Source of the DNA: Cryptomeria japonica
Taxonomy: Eukaryota > Streptophyta > Pinopsida > Cupressales > Cupressaceae
Reading direction: 5' to 3'
Assembly (NCBI RefSeq): GCF_030272615.1
Contig: NC_081414.1
Location: 782,108,119 to 782,172,118 of the forward strand
Length of the DNA: 64,000 bases
This document shows positions 13,022-23,605 of the stretch, piece after piece; within the stretch, counting starts at the first letter, position 1, and every line of letters begins with the position of its first letter. The translations under genes were made by a program, and so were the position numbers. The notes under the pieces were generated by a model that saw only the letters and a program-made list of their open reading frames with translations, was not told where the DNA came from and ran no database searches.

Positions 13022-13049
13022 AATGCCAAAGGGGGAGATTGTTGGCATT
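13022..13049 (+). promoter_or_regulatory. copia-2 polypurine tract inside a perfect inverted repeat
   Basis: AATGCCAA (13022-13029) and TTGGCATT (13042-13049) form a perfect 8-bp stem; the 12-base loop contains the tract AGGGGGAGA and the first bases of the LTR (TGTTGG starts at 13040). Confidence 0.8.
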
Positions 13050-14594
13050 ATAACAGATAAAGGGAGATTGTTGGCATTCCAATTATAATAAGATATTGTT
13101 GGCATTTCAATAAGGATATTGAGAAGGTTTTTGATGATTATGGATATAATTGATTAAGGATGTTTACTGTCTTAATATTATTATTTTGTCATTAATGTCA
13201 AGAAATTGATTTTCTAATTCAGTATGATGTTGCCATATCTTAAGAAGTATGATTTGATGAGTATAAAGTTGTTGGTAAAAGACACAGAAAGAATGTGATG
13301 AATAAGGGGAGGAATAAGTTATTCAATGGACAACTATTATCGAGTTAGACAATGATGAGATCATGATGTTTAGATTGTTCTGATATCATACATATGTTAT
13401 TGATTATAAGGTTAATACTATATTATGTTACCGAGCAAAGAACCTAGTCGGTAAACCTTAAGGAACCTAGTCGGTAAACCCTAAGGTTATCATTGTTAGT
13501 TAATGAAGGCAGAATGTTTACTGAGTGAAGTTTAGTATTTACTGAGTTGCAACCGAATAATAACAGAATGCATTGAATGAATATAAGGAGTATTTAATGA
13601 AGGAAGCTGATGAGTTGGTTATGATTAAATGATTGGTATGTTGTGCATAAAGTTTGTTAAGAATTCTATGGGAAAGGAAAATCGACAGGAAGATCTATAG
13701 CTCAGATTGAACCACAATACCCTGGCACAAGTTCCAAGAAATGTATGCAAGTTCCAAGGTAGGGTAAAATGTTTTTAGATCGAAGGATACATTGAACCTA
13801 GTCAAGTTTCAAGATCTGATGGCTATGATTGATCATGGGAAATGTGATCAAGGAGATGAGGCAGTTGGCAAATTGTTTATAAATAAGGAACTGTTGATAA
13901 ACAATGTATGCAGGCAAGTGTATGCACAAGGATACTACATAGTGATTACCGAGCACAGAAGCTTGAAGACCTATTTTGAATAACAGAGTATAGAGCCTAG
14001 CAGATGGACAAGATAAGTCCTATGAGTAAATTGTATTGAGCAAATAAGAATCTGCTCTAGCATTTTAGATGTGAAGTTGCAGATAGATTTTTATTACTGT
14101 TATTTTGTAAAGTGACAGAAAATCTCTTAACCGAGTGGACTTAACAGTCTTATTTGTAAAACCCTCTAGCAAGGTGACATTCTAATTGGGTGTTTGAAAT
14201 CCTTTAACAAGGTCACTTCTAACAAAGTGAAGATCCTAACAGATCTAAGGGAAATCCCTTAACTAGGTCACATCTAGCAATGTGTTTGTAATCTTTAATA
14301 GGATTTTCTTTTAACCAAGCATACTCTAGAAGAGTATATTTCTTAGTAGGTCCAAAATCCCACAATGGTTTTTCCCTATTTGGGTTTCCATGTTAAATTT
14401 AGTGTTATGAGTGTTATGATGTTTAGATTCTTTTGAGTTTGCATGTTTAGTAGTTTTGGTTGTATTGCTAAAGTATATGTTACCGAGGTTTAATCTATCA
14501 TTTTTAGGAAGATTAAGTTTGTATGATTCACCTCCCCCCCCTCTCATCTTTTTAGCTTGACATCTATACTTAACATTAAGTATTAGTACTATCA
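13040..14594 (+). repeat. copia-2 3' LTR
   Basis: Matches the 5' LTR but is about 55 bp longer. One extra segment lies near 13073-13105 (a further TGTTGGCATT unit) and one short tandem duplication of CCTAGTCGGTAAACC lies near 13444-13482. Ends TACTATCA at 14594 and is followed by atttg. Confidence 0.9.
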
Positions 14595-15421
14595 ATTTGT
14601 TCTATCTCATTAGAGGGAGAATTTTCTTAAGCTCTTCCATCTTTTAGCTATTGTTCATAGTCTTCTTATCTTTTAAAACTTATTTCCTCTATTTTCTTTG
14701 GTAACTTTAAGTAGATTTCCAATTGTGCTTCATCTATGATATCATTGGATTCTTTGAGAGTTTGTGTAGTAGGTGTATCTGAGAGATGATCTAGACCCCA
14801 TTCATACTCATTTGAGTCAGTTTATGAATCATCTACTTGTTGTCTACCTATATATACAACCGAAATGTTCAGTGGTGCAAACAACTCTTGGATTCCTTCG
14901 ATTTCTTCCCTCATGTCTTTTGGGATTTCTACTCCTTGTAGTGTTATTTATGATACAATCAGAACTTGCATACCAGCTTCTTCTTCTTCTCTCTTGATTG
15001 CCAATTCTTCTTATTCATTTTCATACTCTTCCTGAGTTTATTGATTATTGATTTCCTGTCATGTTGAAGGTAGTATCTTTTTCCTCCACTGAGGTTGATG
15101 GTGAGAAGTATGTTTTTGATCTGATGACTTTGTTGGATTATAGCTGAGTCTAGCTTTATCATTTGTAGACTTAGTTTGTAGCTGAATGGGTTCAACAATA
15201 CCTTCTTGACACTTTCCTAGAGGACCGGTACTTGAATATCCAATGTGTTGAATCATCTTATAGCCTAGACCATATTGTGTCAGAGAAATTTCACAATGTC
15301 ATATTTCTTTGTTTATACTATCTTATTTGAAAAGCCATTTGAGAACAACATCCTCTTTTATTTCATCTTCAAGGGAAGTAGACCATTGTATAAAGAGACC
15401 ATCATAAATGACATTTGGAGT
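14595..15421 (-). pseudogene. gypsy-1 linker between protease and RT
   Basis: Minus-strand gypsy sequence between protease and the copia-2 insertion. Short open stretches remain (15256-15059, 15198-14959), with an acidic Glu-rich part (REEEEAG) and the phrase FAPLNISVVYIG. No catalytic domain is visible. It joins 6905 on the other side of copia-2. Confidence 0.55.
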
Positions 15422-16114
15422 TTAAGTTTGTGGCTTCATAACCTCTGATGGTTTTCCCGACTGTCTTGGTGATGGAGGAAGAGACACTAGTGCAAGTACA
15501 AGTTCTATTTTGTATCCATCCATGCTAGTATTTGTGATTTTTAATTTCTTTTCTAAATCTTTCAGCAAAGTTTTTGAACTTTCAGCTGTATAGTCTGCTG
15601 TATTATGAGGAACAAAAGCATCAACACTTTGTGTTAATGCATTATAGCTATAGCTTGTATCAGTAGGAATACTGAATTCAACTCCATTATAAGAAAATTT
15701 CAAGCACTGATGATATGTAGATGGTACTACCTTCATTTTTTGAATCCATGGCCTACTTAGTAAGATGTTGTATGAAAGAGGAAGGTTGAGCACCTGAAAG
15801 ATAACATCTCTTTCTACAAGTCCTACCCTAATTGGTAATAGTACTAGACCTTTATAGGTTCTTTCTTCTTCATCATAAGCTTTGATCATTATTTTCTTTG
15901 TTGGATCAATCACATTTTTAGAAAATCTCATTTGTGTCAGTAGATTGTAGGTACAAATATTCAACCCAGTGCCTTCATCTATCAAAACATGTTTAACTCG
16001 ATTTTTATGGATCATAGCTTCGATGTTTAATGGTTGGTTATGCGATTGATTCAGTGAGTTATCATCTTCCTCAGAGAAAGTGAGGTAATGAGGCAAAGTC
16101 AGGTGACCCACCAT
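15422..16114 (-). pseudogene. gypsy-1 aspartic protease region
   Basis: An open frame of 230 codons on the minus strand. It has the retropepsin-like segment of plant Ty3/gypsy elements: VLIDEGTGLNICTYNLL near 16005-15955, where the catalytic Asp is in the D-E-G-T context instead of D-S/T-G, and then DVIFQVLNLPLSYNILLSRP. The protease would cut the gag-pol polyprotein. The frame lies between the gag remnant above and a linker leading to RT. The sequence after about residue 150 is not recognisable. It is intact locally but part of a broken element. Confidence 0.75.
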
Positions 16115-17133
16115 AGATTAAAACTAATCTACATCTAAATATTTAGGGACATTAGTAGTGAGTAAATCTTTGTCTAGGATCTCTCTATGAGCAAAAGAGA
16201 TCTTAAGCAATTCTAAAATGGAAATTTGAACATAAGTTCTTTTCAATTGTTCGACGATGCTATAACCAGGAGAGGATGATAAATCTATCTATTTAGATTT
16301 AGCCATGATTGTATCTGCTTGTCTATTTGAAGAAGTTGGTAGGTTTTATGTTGTTTGAGAAGAAGTTGAGGAACTAGCTCCTTGGAGAGTAACCTTCTTT
16401 TGAGCACGAGATAACATTTGTAGTTTGTGCCTGATTTTGTTTATCTTTGATTATGATAACAATGCAATATTTAGGTTGGGAAGATTCAATCATGTTGATC
16501 ATGTTGTCATTATTAGTGTAGGTGTAATTGACTTTGGCACTTCCCTTGGATTTTGAGGAATCACCTTGTTCATAAGCAGGTAAGGGATCTTTAAAAGCTT
16601 TGTGATCATCATTAGTCATGTGATTTCCAACAATGATTTTGCTAGTGTCGATGAGGTCTTGAATTTGATGTCTGAGCTTCATCTAGTTGTTTGTTGTGAC
16701 CCTTTTTTTGATGGTATGAGGTTTTCAATGTCATAATCAATAGGAAGTTTGGCACCTTGCTTTGCTAGCTCTAGAAAAGGCTCTTCCTTTTCTCTTGACA
16801 TGATGATCTTCATCATCTTTTAGAAATGTTTATCATTTAGATATTTAGTTATAATAGTTTCTATAGGTTCAGAGACTACTGAATTGTCTGATGAGGAATC
16901 ACTATTAGTAGCATGGTTGCTAAGGTTGTCATAAGTATTGAGTTTAGTAGCTTGTCTTTCTTACCTTTCTCTAGACATGGTGGGAGATAGGGGCTGATAA
17001 AAAATTGGCAGTTGTGATGATGAAGTTTTATTTGGGATGAGTTCTTCTACAAAGAATGGATTATCGTTTGATGAAAGGATACTCCTTTACCTTTGTCAAA
17101 TTTCTTGCGAGAACTTCTGGTTTGAGTAGGCAT
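16115..17133 (-). pseudogene. gag: gypsy-1 gag remnant
   Basis: Minus strand, likely start ATG at 17133 (MPTQTRSSRKKFDKGKGVSF), followed by stops and frameshifts. An open stretch of 102 codons lies at 16682-16374 (start MKLRHQIQDLIDTSKI). It lies between the leader and the protease frame, the expected place for gag. The capsid fold is no longer recognisable, so the call rests on position and orientation. Confidence 0.6.
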
Positions 17134-19229
17134 TTACAACCGACAGGATTGAGAGCTAGATGTGATGCAGAAGTCAAGATCAAAGTGAAGCTAGTTGTTC
17201 TTTTAACGCACTGATTTCAGAGAAGTAACTAAGATTTAGTCTGTTTTTAGGAAAGATCTATCCTGTATAAGACATTATCTAAGATAACTTAGGTTTGATA
17301 AGTAGTTGATTTAACTAGTTGAGAGATGATCAACAAAATCGTGCAATACAATGATAGGGGTACACTATCAATTTTATTTATGCTCAGAAATATGATGACC
17401 ATTTTTATGCTTGTTGTAGATTGATCTGGGCAAATTTCACTGTTTTGACTAACAAGATCAAGAATTCGTACAACAAAGTTTTCAGACCCATATGACAGTT
17501 TAGCTATTTTCAAATGATAAAGATAGTTTTTCGTATGAGTTGTAGGCGAATTTTGTATGACAGTTGGGCGAACTTTAGATTATAATCTACTAAATGTAAT
17601 GTATATTTGTATGACAGACTGTAAAAGGTGAGATGACAATTCTTTAGACTCGTACAACAGTTTTAGTAGAGCCAGGCGATAAACTATTAAGAGAAATGAA
17701 GACTCGTATGACAATAGCTATGTAGCAGAATGACAATTGAGCATACTTGTATGACAGAGGATTCGACGGAGATGAGATTTTGATAGAGAGTTTCAATGAC
17801 TGACAAAGACCAGTTTTTGATAAGGACTAATGTTTTGATGACTGACAGAGATCAGTTTTGGACATGGACAGATTTTTGATCACTGAGTTTTTGATTTTTT
17901 TTATTTGTTTTCTCCAGTTTCAGTATTTTAGTTTCAGTTTCAGTTTCAGGGATGAAAACATAGTAAAGACACAAGATGTATAATGAATTTCAATCACAAC
18001 ATGCTAACCCTATGGAAGTTGGCTTAGACAAGAAAACCTTTGCTTTCTCACTTAGGTACACACCCAATAGCTAATTAGAATATGAGTACTGAGTCTCATG
18101 CAATGGATTCTCAACGTCATATTAGCCGACTCCAAATGCTAATGGGGAACGATATGGAAAGTGTCTTGGGAGATTTACTATCTCCCTTGCACAAAGATTA
18201 TCCCCCTTTTGGAGGTGAATCACGTAGCTTCTATCTTATAGTTCTTAATTAGGAATTTTATTCAAAATTACGTCTTAAAGTTATGCAAGCATGATTGAGG
18301 CCTATAGCCCGACAAGGTATTGAAACAAAGTTGTAGTCACGTAAATGTGATTGAGACCGCGAGGCCCTACAAAATGCTCGATATGAGAGATCTCAAAGAG
18401 AAAACTCAAATTATCTCATCCTCTGAGACTTTAATCACCAGAGGCCTATTTATTATAGTGAGTTGGAATGCTCAGGTCCAACTGTACTCACTTGGGTCAT
18501 TCTCATAGGGTGATTACTTTTTCCCACTGTGACAGGCCTGCTAAAGGTGCACAAATTTCAAAACAGAGAAAAATCTTTGAGGGTCTAGATTTCTGATTTT
18601 TTGTAAAAGACGAGCATACTCGCCTATCTCTCTGATTTTATTGAAAAATAAAAAAGATAATTTTGTTCTTTAACTAAATAGCAATTTAAGTGCCTAAAAA
18701 ATTAAACTTTAAAGAATACACGAAGTTTGGTCAATTTTCCTTAGGCAACCTACAAAAACAATGCATAAGTAGTCATGTTGTTTTTTATTCTTTGATAGGC
18801 GTATTTTCAATTGATACATTCTTTAACAAGTGTTCTACAAAAAATTAGTTAGGCTATAAAAATTTTAGGCAAATAGAAGACAAACTAGGGTTAGCATCAA
18901 TGTTAGTAAAATCCAAATTTCATTTATGAAAAACCCTAAAAATTATATTGTTTTTGAAATGATAAAACATAAATTTGTACGACAAAGTTTACCTTCTCGT
19001 ATGAGTATTCTCCCAGACCCGAACAACAAAACATAGAGTCAAATAATTAGAGAAGAAACTCGTGAGAGGATTCTCTCTAAATCACACGATAAAAGATAGG
19101 TCTTGAGAGAATGTAGTACGATGAAGGATATATGCTCATACAATATTTTGCAGAGGCTGTATGGACGAGACCTCAAAGATTAAAAAAAAGTGATTTTGAG
19201 GCCAAAGGATTGAATTACGAGCCCATGAT
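17134..19229 (-). other. gypsy-1 long 5' leader
   Basis: About 2.1 kb between primer-binding site and gag on the minus strand; no gene seen. At 17400-17770 a short motif close to TCGTATGACA recurs at irregular spacing on the plus strand (for example 17537-17563, 17609-17616, 17703-17711, 17749-17756) and again near 18975-19030. At 17918-17950 there is a run of GTTTCA repeats. Confidence 0.6.
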
Positions 19230-19237
19230 GGGTGCCA
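19230..19237 (-). promoter_or_regulatory. gypsy-1 probable primer-binding site
   Basis: On the minus strand TGGCACCC follows six bases after the LTR end. It resembles the TGGCGCC-type primer-binding sites of many plant Ty3/gypsy elements, with one change. Confidence 0.5.
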
Positions 19238-19243
19238 GAAATA

Positions 19244-20288
19244 TGTGTGTGAAAAGTGGACCTGTATTTATATCTGTATATAAATAAACAGCACTTCAAT
19301 TAAGTCATTAGATGCATGGTTAGTAAATAAATAATCAATAATGAATAATAAACCATTATAAAGCTACCTATTGCCTTATAGTAGATGTGAGTTTAGTCTT
19401 GCTCTCAGTTTTCATATGCAATACCAGTGACTAGACAACACCTAAATCAAGGATTTTAATCTCTATGAGCATGAATTTGAGCTAAATGAATGTAAGATTA
19501 ATCTAGATGAATGCAAGATTTAAGCTAGATATGCATGATTAATCTAACATGATTTAAGCAATATTAAGCTAGATGATTTAATAAGGATGCAATAACTAAT
19601 ATGTAATATCTCAATGTGAAATCTTAGTGAACCTAGAGCAAAAACAACATAATAACAATATATTGTCCAGGATCCTTGAATGAGAGATGAGACCCTAAAT
19701 TTATAGAAAATTCAGAAAGAACCAACGGCTGAGATCAAATGATAATGAGCGATCAAGATTTTCCAAGAGGAAGAACAATCAAGGTGAATTGATGTGATTG
19801 GCTACTTTTCTCAGTTTTAAAGGAAATTGACTAAAATTAAGATAAAATCAGAAAAAAATGATTTATTCTCTATTTCATTCAATTTTGAGTTTTAATTGTT
19901 TTAATTGCTTTCTTTGAGATTTTTCTTCAATTTTTAATTTGATTTTCAAGATTATCTCCATTTGATTTCTTTTCTCAATTTTTAATTCTTTTTTCCAATT
20001 AATTCATTTTTTGATGATTTAATGGCAAATTGATTTATTTAATTAAATATGCTAGGATATTTAATAAAATAAATAGGATAATTGTTTAAAAATGATTTAC
20101 TTAAAATGGTCAATTAATTAAATATTTATTTAATTAATTTAGAGTGATTAACTTGCCATGTGACATTAATGATTTAAGAAATTAATTGTGTGCTCAAGAT
20201 TAAGTTTAATTATTTTTGGTTAGGACCTTGGTGATGTTGTCAAGACTAAGGGGTCTATGGTTTAGATGACCATTTTTAGGGTATTACA
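19244..20288 (-). repeat. gypsy-1 5' LTR
   Basis: On the minus strand it begins TGTAATACCCTAAAAATGG (20288) and ends TTTTCACACACA (19244), about 1,045 bp with TG...CA ends. A TATA-like CTATAAATTTAG lies at 19706-19695 in the same orientation, as expected at the U3/R boundary. The opposite LTR lies outside the window, so the boundaries rest on end motifs only. Confidence 0.65.
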
Positions 20289-22073
20289 AATACTACAACC
20301 AAAAGTTATTTTTTAGTGATAGTATAGTTTACCTCAATACCAATAAATTTTTTACTAATATAATAAATTGAGTAAAAGGGTGAAACCTCCTTTCATCCAA
20401 GCATTGGCCCCATTTAATTATTTGAGGCATTCATATGGATATGAAATGGTAACTCCTAATTTGGCCCACATACCACTAGTGTTCAAGTGAAATTTCTTAT
20501 CATTTCATTGAAGGCTTGCTGACACTCTTCTATCAATAAAAAAACAACATCTTTACCTAATATAAGACAAAAAGAGGTGAAGCAATTTTACTAAAATTTT
20601 GAATAAATCAATGATAATATCCATCATGTCCTAAGAAGATATGAAAATCTTTTTGATTAACTAGGATAGGTGAATCCTTAATTATTTATACCTTCTTGGG
20701 ATCCACTCTAATGCCATTTGGAGAAATGGAATGACCAAGTACTATACCTTTTGTCATAAGAATGTGATAGTTTTCATGACTCAAAAATAGATTATTTTTA
20801 ATGCATTGCTAAAGGAAATTCTTAAGATTCACTCTAGCTTCCTCATATGTGTCACCATAAATAGTGAAATCCTCCATGTAAACTCCTACATAATCATGAA
20901 TTAGGTAAGAAAAAACACTCAAACTGCTATTTGAAATGTAGTCGAAGCATTACATAACCCAAAAGGTAAAAATTTTTAAGCAAATGTACCATGAGGGTAG
21001 GTAAATGTTGTTTAGTCTTGCTCTTTTGGGGCTATAAAAATTTGATTATATCCATTAAATCCATCAAGAAAAGAGAAAAAAATTCTTCCCAATAAGAGTA
21101 TCAAAAACTTGATCAATGAATGATAAGGGAAAGTGGTCTTTTTCTGTGGCTTTATCAAGGGACCTATAATCAACATATATTCACCATTCCCTATTATTTT
21201 TGGGAACTACCACAAGAGCTGAAACCCATTGGCTATCAGAGATGGGGTATATAAACACTACATTAAGTAGCTTTTGAAACTCTTCTTTAATAATTTCTCT
21301 CAAGATTAGATTCAACCTCCTTTGTGGTTGTCTTGCTTGTTAACTACCTTCCTCAATATGTATATGATGCATACATGTGGCAAGATGTATGCCTCTCATA
21401 TCTTGATATTCCCATGCAAAAGCATCCTTATGGGAGCAAAACATAGCAATGAGATCATCTAATTATGAGGCACTTAAGCTTAGATTTATGTCGAGTCTTT
21501 TACCATCTAATACTTCCACCACTTGTGAATATATAGGTGAACTTATGGAAAACATTTGTGTAATGGACAATGAAGGATTAGAATTTTTAGAAATCAAAAA
21601 TTTATTGTATAGACGATCATGTGGCAACAACTGATCTAATGTGACAAAATGCTAAAGTTAACATCTATCATTTATCAAAGAAAATTTTCCAAATGAATGG
21701 TCACTATTGAAACAAGAGACCACATTTTCTAAGATAATATTAAGTGAATAATGATTTTTAAGAAATCTCACAAGAATAGTGTCTTTCAATGGTCCTATAA
21801 TATCTTAGCCTTCATCAATTGTCAACACTAATAGTGAGTCAAATAAGTCACTATCAACCCATAGAGGATCTTTTATCTCCAATAAAGGTTGTGTCAGTGC
21901 ATATAGTGTTAGTTTTTTTGTCTACTCATCATTGGTGATGACAATGTTTCCAAACCTACAATGAAAGGCATCAACAGTAGATAATAACCATCTTCCCAAA
22001 ATAGAGGAGTATCCCAATAACTTAATTTTAGGTACTAGTACTATTATAAAGTTTGTAAGATACTCCAAAGAAT
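20289..22073 (-). pseudogene. pol: gypsy-2 pol remnant (protease tail, RT, start of RNase H)
   Basis: Minus strand, heavily decayed Ty3/gypsy pol distinct from gypsy-1. From 21480 downward: FAWEYQDMRGIHLATCMHHI, then DSQWVSALVVVPKNNRE, VDYRSLDKATEKDHFPLSFI, FFSFLDGFNGYNQIFIA, and YMEDFTIYGDTYEEA near 20880-20840, where the catalytic YxDD has become YMED. The post-RT block KGIVLGHSISPNGIRVDPKK lies near 20770-20695. Stops and frame changes are frequent. It ends at the gypsy-1 LTR on one side and at the family A LTR on the other, so both appear to have inserted into or next to it. The RT identity is secure; it is non-functional. Confidence 0.8.
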
Positions 22074-23250
22074 TGATGAATACTAAGAGGGGGGGGGTGA
22101 ATTAGTATGCCAAAAAACACTGCACTTAAACACTTAAACAATCTAAAGATAAACTAGTAAAACAACTTAATAGACAGACCGATTATCACACAAGCAAACC
22201 AAAATGCAAATAAAGCATTCACCCATAAAAGCAATACAACCATAACACAAGATATTTGACGTGGAAACCCAAATGGGAAAAACCACGGTGAGATGGAACT
22301 CACAAGTCACTATCTGTAGAATAGAAAGCAGACTGGTTAAGGTCAAACCGGTTAAGGTCTTACAATGTTCTTCACCAGAATAGATCCTGTTAGGAATCTC
22401 AATCTTTGTTAGGAGATAAGTCTGATTAAAGCCTACCTTGCTAGAGGATTTTAGATTCACAGAGGTGAACCACCTTGTTAGAGGATTTTACAAAGGCTAC
22501 TCTGAGCCTACCCAATTAAGGGCTATAGACTTGTCAAAGAGGTGAGTAATCAACAAGTGTGTGATCTATCAGATAGCATAGATTGCTTAGTTAGATCCAG
22601 TATAGCTCATAGCTAATGCATTTTAACATTACTTCAGTCTTCTCTATCTCTCACTTAGTTACAACTTGATCTTCTCAGATAAGATCACTCTTACAACAAC
22701 TCATCAACTACCTTAAACCCTAGCACAACATAAACCCTTTCAGCAATAACCTAAAACCCTAGACATGATGTCCTTTTAAAGGAATCTGATTTCATGTCGG
22801 TCCAATAGGATTACATTACAATTTCCTAGGTTCAATGAATGTAGACATACTCAGTAACACAACACAAAAAGCACTGTCAGTGTGTCAGCACTATCAAACA
22901 ATTGGTGGATTGGTAACTCATCAAAAAATGCCAGTTGGTAACTCATCTCAGAGTATTACCAGTTCATACAAAATACCGGTTGCCGGTTTGACAAAAATGA
23001 AGACTGGTAAGAATATGTTGTCGCTTTGCTCCTTCATACTACTTGAGATCTATGAACCACTTGGGGTCGACATGCCACTTCAGACCGGGAAACACATTCT
23101 ACAAAATCACCAATAGTCTAAAGACTAGAATACAACATACCAGTTTGAACAGATATCGATTGAGCTCTAACTCATACATATAAAGAGGATCTTAATGCAA
23201 GTGTGTGTCCATCGATGACAATCACAACATAAACATCAAAAATGCCAACA
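22074..23250 (-). repeat. Family A2 3' LTR
   Basis: About 1,177 bp. On the minus strand it runs from TGTTGGCATTTTTGATG (23250) to TAGTATTCATCA (22074), with a nine-C run near its end. It matches the two A1 LTRs throughout, including the phrase GGTTTTTCCCATTTGGGTTT and repeated ACCGGTT motifs near 22960-22985. Confidence 0.88.
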
Positions 23251-23268
23251 ATCTCCCCCTTTGGCATT
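23241..23268 (-). promoter_or_regulatory. Family A2 polypurine tract inside a perfect inverted repeat
   Basis: AATGCCAA (23241-23248) and TTGGCATT (23261-23268) pair perfectly around a 12-base loop that holds the tract AGGGGGAGA (minus strand) and the LTR start. Confidence 0.8.
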
Positions 23269-23605
23269 GATGGCAACACTTAGGAAAATAAAATTTTGAC
23301 ATCTAAGTGTTTTACAAAAAAAACATGCCATTACCAAAATTGCTCCCCCTAAGCATATACACTATCCCTTAGTCAATACTATGTATAAAAATTTTGCATA
23401 CAGAGCATAAACATTGAGATATCAGAGCATATAGCATAAATCAAAGCATATCAAAAAATTTTAAAGCCAGATACTTCTCCCCTATACCTCTCCAAAATAG
23501 ATAGAGTACTTCTCCCCCTTTGCCAACAATGACAAAGTACTGCTGAACAACCCTGTTTCCATTTGATATTAAAACAATAAAAGTTTATGACAATAAGGAG
23601 TAGTA

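Larger units (their letters stand above)
6906..14594 (+). mobile_element. copia-2, complete Ty1/copia retrotransposon with both LTRs
   Basis: A full element: 5' LTR 6906-8405, tRNA-Met primer-binding site 8408, gag-pol 8471-12640, polypurine tract 13030, 3' LTR 13040-14594. The flanking five bases are atttt (6901-6905) and atttg (14595-14599), a target duplication with one change. Minus-strand gypsy coding sequence is found on both sides, so this element split gypsy-1. The coding region has few stops, so it is the youngest-looking complete copia pol here except possibly E. It cannot encode a full polyprotein without repair. Confidence 0.9.

Noticed and set aside
13792-13983. 63-codon frame inside the copia-2 LTR
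   Set aside because: The same place in the 5' LTR (7630-7800) has a stop, so it is not a conserved coding unit.
17289-17513. 74-codon minus frame in the gypsy-1 leader
   Set aside because: AT-rich chance frame; no recognisable motif and no support from position.
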